This document shows, in pieces, positions 6,147-11,099 of a stretch of 11,099 bases of DNA. A model generated the notes under the pieces. The model had not been told where the DNA came from, did no database searches, and saw only the letters and a list, made by a program, of their open reading frames with translations. The stretch is taken from the NCBI GenBank assembly GCA_009779295.1, contig WREN01000049.1:1-11099 (forward strand), read 5' to 3'. Source of the stretch: Oscillospiraceae bacterium. Its GTDB lineage: Bacteria > Bacillota > Clostridia > Oscillospirales > CAG-272. Numbering within the stretch: position 1 is the first letter of the stretch; every line of letters starts with the position of its first letter. Made by a program: the position numbers and the translations under genes.

Positions 6147-7021
6147 TGGAAATTACACCGGAAAGTATAAGAGAATTTGTTATAAATGAAATATTTGTTA
6201 TACCGGAATTGTCGAATTATACGGATAACTTGAACGTCTATTTAACCGGCAGCAGAGCGACGGACGGTTACAGCGGCAAATCGGATATTGATTTGGATAT
6301 TGTCTGCAAACAGGATATTTACGATAAAATTCGTTCTGTAATTCCTACGTTTTACAGTTTAGCGGATAGTAATTTCCGGTCTTACTTCGGCGATATTCGA
6401 ATTCCGCATTTTTCGGTTTCTCCGCAGGAAAAAATATTGGCAAAATTAAAAAACTTCGACGAAGTGCATATGTGGATATGGGGTAATGCCAAACTTATAA
6501 TCGATAACGGTATCTCATCTGTTTTCGATAAAAGTTTGTTTGTCTTTCCGCAGGATGTGCTGATTGAAAAATTGAAAAAAATTTACATGGATTTTTTATA
6601 CAGCATAATCGACGCATATCCAAACTCTGATACATCAAACGATATGAAACATATAGCGGTTAATTCGATATATAATGCGTTACTCAGCATATATCGTTTC
6701 TCTTATTTAGCAGAAAAACAGCCGTTTCCGTATACGGAAAAACTGGTTACACATGTAAAAACGAAAAAGTTATACATGAAGTTTGCGGATACTTTTAAGG
6801 AAATATATATACTGCTTGAAAACATAAGCGGAGACGGCGCTTGGGAACGAATCGAAAAATGCCGGGGTATGCTTTGCTACGACGATAAATATGAGTGTTC
6901 GGATGAATTGGGAGAGTATATGGACAACGTCATGTTAGAAGCAGGTTGTGAAAAAGACTGGGTCGAAGCGGGGTATGATAATATCGACGATTATTTATTG
7001 TCCCCGCATAGCATTTATTAA
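6146..7021 (+). CDS. Nucleotidyltransferase-like protein inserted in the liv operon
   Basis: A 291-residue soluble protein with a Pol beta-type nucleotidyltransferase signature near the N terminus: LTGSRATDGYSGKSDIDLDI (33-52), that is, the GS pair (35-36) and the metal-binding D-x-D pair (Asp47, Asp49). The expected third acidic residue is not obvious: the following strand reads FGDIRIPHFSVS, where Asp83 is only a candidate. The rest is mostly helical, with clusters of aromatic and Lys residues, and I do not recognise its subfamily; aminoglycoside-type adenylyltransferases, DUF4037-like proteins and toxin-antitoxin MNT enzymes share the same core. Its ATG overlaps the livJ stop (TAATG) and no good ribosome binding site is seen, so translation is coupled to livJ. 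Base use looks AT-richer than the flanking transporter genes, suggesting a later insertion. It has no evident transport role. Confidence 0.75.
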   Translation: MEITPESIREFVINEIFVIPELSNYTDNLNVYLTGSRATDGYSGKSDIDLDIVCKQDIYDKIRSVIPTFYSLADSNFRSYFGDIRIPHFSVSPQEKILAKLKNFDEVHMWIWGNAKLIIDNGISSVFDKSLFVFPQDVLIEKLKKIYMDFLYSIIDAYPNSDTSNDMKHIAVNSIYNALLSIYRFSYLAEKQPFPYTEKLVTHVKTKKLYMKFADTFKEIYILLENISGDGAWERIEKCRGMLCYDDKYECSDELGEYMDNVMLEAGCEKDWVEAGYDNIDDYLLSPHSIY

Positions 7022-7047
7022 TATTTAGTTTTGGTGGTGTACACTGC

Positions 7048-7956
7048 ATGTCCTTTTGGGAAGTCATCCTGCAGCAAATAATCAACGGTTTGATCCTCGG
7101 TTCATTCTACGCGTTGATTGCTTTGGGATATTCAATGGTTTACGGCATAATAAAGCTGTTAAATTTCGCGCACGGAGATATTTACATGACAGGCGCCTTC
7201 GCGTGCCTGTCTGTTTTCGGCGTGCTTTCGGGATTGATTCCGGGCTGGCCGGGAATTATTTTATCTATTGTCGCGGCGATGATTTTTTCCGGCTGCATAG
7301 GCTACCTTGCGCAGCGGTTCGCGTACCGTCCTTTATTGGGCGCGCCGAGGTTATCGCTTTTGATAACGGCGATTGGCGTTTCGCTTATCATTTACAACTC
7401 CGTTATGGTCGTAACCAACAGCCAGCCGTTGTTTTTCACGAGCGGTATCGACAACGCCGCCGGAATACAAATCGGCAACATAACGATAACATACATACAA
7501 ATTATTTTGATTTCGGTTTCCGCGCTTTTAATGATTGGGCTAACTCTTTTCATCGGGCGCACGATGACAGGCAAAGCCATGCGCGCGATCTCGCTCGACA
7601 AGGAAACCTGCAAACTCATGGGAATCAACGTCAACAAAATCATCGGGCTGACGTTTATCATTGGGTCGGCGTTGGCGGCGATTGCAGGCGGGCTCGCGTG
7701 CGTTTACTACGGTAACGTGCAGTACAACATGGGCTATACGATCGGTATCAAAGCCTTCACCGCGGCGGTTATCGGAGGAATCGGCTCGATTCCGGGCGCG
7801 ATGCTCGGCGGTCTGCTGCTCGGATTGCTTGAGGCTATTGGCACACAATTCTTGGGTTCTTCATGGAAAGACGTTTTTGCTTTCGGGCTTTTGATACTGA
7901 TTCTGATACTTCGTCCTAACGGACTGCTCGGCAAGTCGGAAATCGAAAGGATGTAA
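7048..7956 (+). CDS. livH: Branched-chain amino acid ABC transporter permease LivH
   Basis: A 302-residue membrane permease of the LivH family. Diagnostic stretches are NGLILGSFYALIALGYSMVY (13-32), LLNFAHGDIYMTGAF (38-52), and the cytoplasmic coupling loop GKAMRAISLDKETCKLMGIN (175-194), where the ATPases dock. The later GGIGSIPGAMLGGLLLGLLE segment and the ending RPNGLLG are also typical. Roughly eight membrane segments are expected. It should pair with LivM to form the channel. The ribosome binding site is weak (GGTGG about 11 bases from the ATG), and 26 bases separate it from the inserted nucleotidyltransferase-like gene. Three bases separate its stop from livM. Confidence 0.95.
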   Translation: MSFWEVILQQIINGLILGSFYALIALGYSMVYGIIKLLNFAHGDIYMTGAFACLSVFGVLSGLIPGWPGIILSIVAAMIFSGCIGYLAQRFAYRPLLGAPRLSLLITAIGVSLIIYNSVMVVTNSQPLFFTSGIDNAAGIQIGNITITYIQIILISVSALLMIGLTLFIGRTMTGKAMRAISLDKETCKLMGINVNKIIGLTFIIGSALAAIAGGLACVYYGNVQYNMGYTIGIKAFTAAVIGGIGSIPGAMLGGLLLGLLEAIGTQFLGSSWKDVFAFGLLILILILRPNGLLGKSEIERM

Positions 7957-7959
7957 ATT

Positions 7960-8922
7960 ATGAAACTGATTGATAAGATTTACGACCTTATGGACAATAA
8001 AAAATATAAGTACAGCACGTTTGCCGCGATGTTCGCGGTGATGGCGCTTCTTCCGTTATTTCTGGACAACTATATTTTGAACGTACTGTGGAACGCTATG
8101 TTCTACATGCTATTGGCGTTGGGATTGAACATCATCGTCGGGTACTGTGGCATGTGCGATCTGGGCTATGCCGCGAAATTCGCCATCGGCGCGTACATGA
8201 CCGGAATCTTAATTAAATCCTTTAACTGGAATTTCTGGCTGACGATTCCTGTTTCTATTCTCGTTTCGATAATCGCCGCGATTCTTGTCGGCGCGCCTAC
8301 GCTTAAACTGCGCAGCGACTATTTGGCGATAGTGACGCTTGGCTTCGCGGAAATCGTCCGCATTACCGCGCGCAATTTGGAGATAACCGGTTCCGCCGCC
8401 GGTATAAATTCGATTACCCGCCCTGATTTTTTCGGTATACATCTGACTAAAATCAGTCATTGGTATTACGTTTTTTTGATTTTGGTCGTTTTGTTTATTT
8501 TTATTTCAAGCCGGATTCGCAACTCGCGGTTCGGCCGCGCGCTTACGTACATCCGCGAGGATGAAGACGCGGCTCAAGCCATGGGAGTCAACACCACGCG
8601 CTACAAACTCTACGCGTATATTGTCGGCGCGGTTCTGGGCGGGATAACGGGTAGTTTCTTTGCCGTGAAGATGACTTCGATCTCGCCGGGTTCATTCGAT
8701 TTCACGCAGTCCGCTAACATAATGTTAGCAGTTATTCTCGGCGGAATGGGAAAGATTCCGGGCGTTATCGCAGGAGCGGCGTTTTTCGCGATATTCCCTG
8801 AAGTGTTCCGCGACGTGCCGATCGTCGGCAACATGCGGATGCTGTTCTTCGGGATTCTGCTGATCGTCGTGATGATAACGCGGCCGCAGGGATTGTGGCC
8901 GGAGAGGAAACAGAGGAAGTAA
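7960..8922 (+). CDS. livM: Branched-chain amino acid ABC transporter permease LivM
   Basis: The second permease, 320 residues. Family landmarks in order are LALGLNIIVGYCGMCDLGYA (52-71), FAIGAYMTGIL, SDYLAIVTLGFAEIVRI (119-135), the TGSAAGI glycine loop near 143-149, the coupling loop FGRALTYIREDEDAAQAMGV (191-210), and LGGMGKIPGVIAGA (260-273), ending with RPQGLWPE. Length and order are normal for LivM without an extended N-terminal domain. AAAGGATG just ahead of the start serves as ribosome binding site and overlaps the end of livH. Its stop is only two bases from the start of the first small membrane-anchored protein, where livG would normally be expected. Confidence 0.95.
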   Translation: MKLIDKIYDLMDNKKYKYSTFAAMFAVMALLPLFLDNYILNVLWNAMFYMLLALGLNIIVGYCGMCDLGYAAKFAIGAYMTGILIKSFNWNFWLTIPVSILVSIIAAILVGAPTLKLRSDYLAIVTLGFAEIVRITARNLEITGSAAGINSITRPDFFGIHLTKISHWYYVFLILVVLFIFISSRIRNSRFGRALTYIREDEDAAQAMGVNTTRYKLYAYIVGAVLGGITGSFFAVKMTSISPGSFDFTQSANIMLAVILGGMGKIPGVIAGAAFFAIFPEVFRDVPIVGNMRMLFFGILLIVVMITRPQGLWPERKQRK

Positions 8923-8924
8923 AT

Positions 8925-9278
8925 ATGAATTTTTTACTCATAATTACTACATTAATAATTATTGGTGTGTTATATAAACCTGTCACCGTTCTTTTATATA
9001 GAATCATACCGAGTTTAACCGAAACGAAAAACGCAAAAGTGATATACAGAGAAATTTGGAAATACGGCGAATATAATAGTGCAGGCGAATATAATAGTGT
9101 GGGAGCGTTAAGTATTATCCCATCTGACAGATATTGCATTACTTTCGAGTTTGATGACCTTAAAGAAGTAACTCTTGAAGTGCCGGAAATAATATATAAC
9201 AGACTACGTTTAGGTAATAAAGGCATACTTAAGTACCACGAAAAAACATTCGTAAAATTCAAAGTTATTGAGTGGTAA
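8925..9278 (+). CDS. Small membrane-anchored DUF2500-like protein, copy 1
   Basis: A 117-residue protein. An in-frame ATG at 8895 exists, but 8925 is chosen: it has AGGAAGT at proper spacing, aligns with copy 2, and avoids overlap with livM. Residues 3-25 form one hydrophobic N-terminal anchor, followed by a linker and a small domain with DRYCITFEFDDL, VTLEVPEIIYNRL, LGNKGILKYHEKTFVKFKVI. The (Y/C).(V/I)TFE... LE(F/V).VP...Y..L..G..G.L.Y....F..F pattern resembles DUF2500 (E. coli YhhM-like) proteins; this match is from memory of the pattern. Function is unknown. Residues 48-59 contain a duplicated hexapeptide, GEYNSA then GEYNSV, absent from copy 2. It lies inside the liv operon, two bases after livM. 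Confidence 0.75.
   Translation: MNFLLIITTLIIIGVLYKPVTVLLYRIIPSLTETKNAKVIYREIWKYGEYNSAGEYNSVGALSIIPSDRYCITFEFDDLKEVTLEVPEIIYNRLRLGNKGILKYHEKTFVKFKVIEW
9066..9101 (+). repeat. 18-bp tandem duplication within the first DUF2500-like gene
   Basis: Two adjacent 18-base units, 9066-9083 and 9084-9101, share GGCGAATATAATAGTG and differ only in the last two bases (CA versus TG). The unit is exactly six codons in phase, so it lengthens the linker by GEYNSA/V without breaking the frame. This looks like a recent slippage event. Confidence 0.85.
9242..9272 (+). repeat. 31-bp identical block shared with 9637-9667 (first copy)
   Basis: The 3' end of DUF2500-like copy 1 (from AAAAACATTCGT to GTTATTGAG) is identical over 31 bases to the 3' end of copy 2 at 9637-9667. 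The rest of the two genes has diverged much more, so the identity marks a shared origin with local conservation or gene conversion. Confidence 0.8.
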
Positions 9279-9322
9279 AAGCACATAGATAGTATTACTT
9301 GAGATGAATCGGAGGAAGTAAC

Positions 9323-9676
9323 ATGGATGTAAATTTTCTGGTAATTATTACAATGCTTGTTGTTATTGGCTTATTATACAAGCCTGTCTCCGTCCTTATA
9401 TATAAAATCCTACCAATAGCATCAGACGCAAAGAACGCGAAAGTTATACACAAAGACATCTGGGGCGGCGGAGAATTTAAAAGCGCGCCTACCGGAAGAG
9501 GGATGAAGATGACCACATCTAACGGCTATCGTATGACTTTCGAGTTTGATGATCTTACAACTGTAACTCTTGTTGTACCGAAAAGAATTTATTACGGTCT
9601 AAGCGTGAACAGTAAAGGCTTATTAGACTATCACGGAAAAACATTCGTAAAATTCAAAGTTATTGAGGGAAAATAA
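9323..9676 (+). CDS. Small membrane-anchored DUF2500-like protein, copy 2
   Basis: A 117-residue paralogue of the preceding gene. It shares the N-terminal membrane segment (about 5-30, with LYKPVSVLIYKILP against LYKPVTVLLYRIIP), the linker motif KNAKVI and the C-terminal domain (TFEFDDL, VTLVVPKRIYYGL, KGLLDYHGKTFVKFKVIEG). Its linker (GGGEFKSAPTGRG) has no hexapeptide duplication. GGAGGAAGTAAC before the ATG resembles the site before copy 1, so the duplication probably included the leader. Forty-four bases separate the two genes and no terminator or promoter is evident between them. The C-terminal domain probably faces one side of the membrane as a small beta domain; function is unknown. 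Confidence 0.75.
   Translation: MDVNFLVIITMLVVIGLLYKPVSVLIYKILPIASDAKNAKVIHKDIWGGGEFKSAPTGRGMKMTTSNGYRMTFEFDDLTTVTLVVPKRIYYGLSVNSKGLLDYHGKTFVKFKVIEGK
9637..9667 (+). repeat. 31-bp identical block shared with 9242-9272 (second copy)
   Basis: This is the copy 2 version of the shared block, encoding KTFVKFKVIE. After it the two genes differ: copy 1 ends with a Trp codon and TAA, and copy 2 with Gly-Lys and TAA. Confidence 0.8.
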
Positions 9677-9690
9677 AAAAAGGTGAAGGT

Positions 9691-10197
9691 ATGTTTGAAA
9701 TAATTAAAGTGTACAAACAAAATATTGATCCGTTGAGATTCATCGGCAAAAAATATGATAATGCCAACCGTATAAACGGAACATTCGAAGTAAAATCAAA
9801 ATGGAGCGAATGGTTTCAAAACGGATGGTTCGAAACAATAGGAAATTCCGATTACATAGGATTGCTGCGTAACGGAGAAGGATTTCAATATTGGATAGGC
9901 ATATTTGCGCCTGATAATACGGAAGTACCGGAAGGCTATGACTATATTGATTTCCCGAAAAGCGAGTTAGCCGTTTGTTGGGTTTATGGAAAAGAAGAAT
10001 ATGTGTCTATGAATGAGGGTATTGAAATATTTGAACAATGTAAGGAACGGCTTGAAAAAGAAGGAATATACCATGCTCATGATAAAGATGATATATGTTA
10101 CGCTTTTGAGCGGTATGTCCGTCCCCGTTCCATAACGCCGGACGAAAATGGGCATATCATTCTTGACATTTGTTTCTTTATAGACTTTCAATATTAA
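9691..10197 (+). CDS. Stand-alone GyrI-like effector-binding protein
   Basis: A 168-residue soluble protein that looks like the GyrI-like/AraC-type effector-binding fold without a DNA-binding domain. Recognisable stretches are YWIGIFAPDNTEVPEGYDYI (67-86), FPKSELAVCWVYG (88-100), and CYAFERYVRPR...PDENGHIILDI (136-160). Glu140 in FERY is at the position of the central acidic residue that contacts cationic ligands in this fold; that equivalence is inferred. Such domains usually sit at the C terminus of AraC- or MerR-family regulators, and free-standing versions bind small molecules or hydrolyse them. Length is normal for a free-standing domain. AAGGTGAAGG precedes the ATG at 9691, 14 bases after the DUF2500-like copy 2 stop. 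Its neighbour is a methyltransferase gene, 23 bases downstream. Confidence 0.75.
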   Translation: MFEIIKVYKQNIDPLRFIGKKYDNANRINGTFEVKSKWSEWFQNGWFETIGNSDYIGLLRNGEGFQYWIGIFAPDNTEVPEGYDYIDFPKSELAVCWVYGKEEYVSMNEGIEIFEQCKERLEKEGIYHAHDKDDICYAFERYVRPRSITPDENGHIILDICFFIDFQY

Positions 10198-10220
10198 AAT
10201 TATATAAGGGAGAGTTGAAA

Positions 10221-10928
10221 ATGTTTATTGACAATCTCGAAAATTGGATTGACGCTTCAATAATATATGCGGAAAGTAAAGAGGAAAATATATACTCTAA
10301 ATTCTGTAAAGTTTTTGCCGATGAATATTTCAATGAACTTGACGGGTTTAAAATACTCGATGCCGGTTGTGGCGACGGTGAATATACGAAAATGTTTTTC
10401 CAAAAAGGAGCTGTCGCAACAGGATGTGACGGTTCGTATAAAGTGATTGAATTAGCTAAAACGAAATATCCGTTTTGTCAATTTGACATCGCAGACCTTT
10501 CCGCCCACTTGCCATATGAAGATAATTATTTTGATTTAGTATTCTCAAATCTTGTACTTATGGATATTGACCCGATTGATACGGTAATCAAAGAATTTTC
10601 GCGGGTATTAAAACCGCGGAGAAATCTTTTCTTTTCTATTATGCACCCTGTCTTTTATTTATCGGATTGGGAATTAAATGAGGAAGGTGTAATCATACAT
10701 AAAATGGTTTCATCTTACCTTTCTCACAAATGCGTAGAACAAGCCTTCGGTACGCAGCCGGTTTTTCACTATCACAGACCAATTTCATTTTATTTAAATA
10801 TATTATCTGAAAACGGTTTTATTTTATCGAAAATGCTTGAACCAAATGTGTATGAATCGAAACTGTACAAAGGTTCAAAAAAACCTGATATACCGTTATA
10901 TTTATTTGTTGATTTAATTAAAGCATAA
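10221..10928 (+). CDS. Class I SAM-dependent methyltransferase
   Basis: A 235-residue cytoplasmic enzyme. The start at 10221 has GGGAGAG at good spacing; an in-frame ATG at 10170 would overlap the previous gene and adds residues unlike the family. The Rossmann-type core is clear: motif I ILDAGCGDG (45-53) for S-adenosylmethionine, the acidic residue after strand 2 (CDGSYKVIELAK, Asp70), QFDIADL (87-93), FDLVFSNLVLMDI (104-116), and EFSRVLKPRRNLFFSIMHP, the strand 5 region of Methyltransf_11 members. The C-terminal half (YHRPISFYLNILSENGFILSKMLEP) is typical of small-molecule methyltransferases and sits over the substrate pocket. The substrate is unknown. It is the last gene before livG, which lies 48 bases on. 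Confidence 0.9.
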   Translation: MFIDNLENWIDASIIYAESKEENIYSKFCKVFADEYFNELDGFKILDAGCGDGEYTKMFFQKGAVATGCDGSYKVIELAKTKYPFCQFDIADLSAHLPYEDNYFDLVFSNLVLMDIDPIDTVIKEFSRVLKPRRNLFFSIMHPVFYLSDWELNEEGVIIHKMVSSYLSHKCVEQAFGTQPVFHYHRPISFYLNILSENGFILSKMLEPNVYESKLYKGSKKPDIPLYLFVDLIKA

Positions 10929-10976
10929 TTCTACATTTTATTTTTAAAACTAATCTTAATTAAGGAACAAAAAACC

Positions 10977-11099
10977 ATGCCACTAATGCAAATCACCAAC
11001 CTGACGATGCGTTTCAGCGGTATCACCGCTATTGAAAATCTGAATTTCGAAATAGAAGAGGGTTCAATAACGTCTTTGATTGGTCCGAACGGCGCCGGA
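10977..11099 (+). CDS. livG: Branched-chain amino acid ABC transporter ATPase LivG (partial, 5' end)
   Basis: The first 41 codons are in the window: MPLMQITNLTMRFSGITAIE, then a strand leading to SLIGPNGAG, the start of the Walker A ATP-binding loop, where the window ends. LTMRFSGITAI is typical of LivG, whose usual start is LEVxxLTKRFGGLxAV. AAGGA about ten bases upstream is the ribosome binding site. The gene should be followed by livF outside the window. It is separated from livM by about two kilobases of unrelated same-strand genes, though the liv genes are normally contiguous. The 48 bases before it contain a CTTAATTAAG palindrome but no clear promoter. Confidence 0.9.
   Translation, partial: MPLMQITNLTMRFSGITAIENLNFEIEEGSITSLIGPNGAG

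Noticed and set aside
7056..7715. 219-codon open frame overlapping livH in another frame
   Set aside because: It is Arg- and His-rich with no hydrophobic segments, which is typical of a frame-shifted reading of a permease gene.
8895..8924. Earlier in-frame start for DUF2500-like copy 1
   Set aside because: It lies inside livM, and the paralogue and ribosome binding site both support 8925.
9066..9101. CRISPR-like or promoter repeat (contains TATAAT)
   Set aside because: There are only two adjacent units, with no spacers, and they are in codon phase within a gene; no -35 box at correct spacing was seen.
8765..9286. 173-codon minus-strand open frame across the livM end and DUF2500-like copy 1
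   Set aside because: It crosses two well-supported plus-strand genes, with a low-complexity Ser/Arg-rich C terminus and no ribosome binding site noted.
10170..10220. Earlier in-frame start for the methyltransferase
   Set aside because: It overlaps the GyrI-like gene, while the ATG at 10221 has GGGAGAG at good spacing and a family-like N terminus.
10955..10964. CTTAATTAAG palindrome as an operator for livG
   Set aside because: A ten-base palindrome in AT-rich DNA is easily chance, and no promoter boxes flank it.

Overview
The window looks like a chromosomal segment of a low-to-moderate G+C bacterium, most likely an anaerobic Firmicute of the Clostridia type. The reasons are strong AGGAGG-like ribosome binding sites, a lipoprotein substrate-binding protein, a MerR regulator under a typical Gram-positive-style promoter, a free-standing GyrI-like sensor domain and tight same-strand operons. 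This placement is inference; there is no rRNA or other marker gene here.

Left part, minus strand (1-3911). A MerR-type promoter with a 20-bp spacer and an operator dyad drives a MerR DNA-binding domain. After 86 codons the frame meets an amber codon, then continues in frame through the missing MerR coiled coil into a very long protein: a seven-bladed RCC1-like propeller followed by three tandem modules of about 200 residues, predicted beta-rich. One base after its stop comes an OmpR-type response regulator, and a further gene (probably the sensor kinase) starts at the window edge. The MerR-RCC1-repeat architecture, interrupted by TAG, is the most unusual object in the window.

Middle (3912-4968). 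A 200-bp AT-rich divergent region carries a 14-bp stem inverted repeat and a perfect 38-bp palindrome that overlaps the -10 box of an EamA/DMT transporter gene.

Right part, plus strand (4955-11099). A near-consensus promoter inside the 3' end of the eamA gene starts a branched-chain amino acid ABC transport operon (livJ/K, livH, livM, livG; livG runs off the edge). Two insertions of unrelated genes break the core order: a nucleotidyltransferase-like gene overlapping the livJ stop (TAATG), and four genes between livM and livG. The four are two tandem paralogous membrane-anchored DUF2500-like proteins, an orphan GyrI-like effector-binding protein and a class I SAM methyltransferase. The inserted genes look AT-richer than the transporter genes and most carry their own ribosome binding sites, which fits later insertion into a pre-existing operon.

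No tRNA, rRNA, CRISPR array, transposase or convincing rho-independent terminator was seen.
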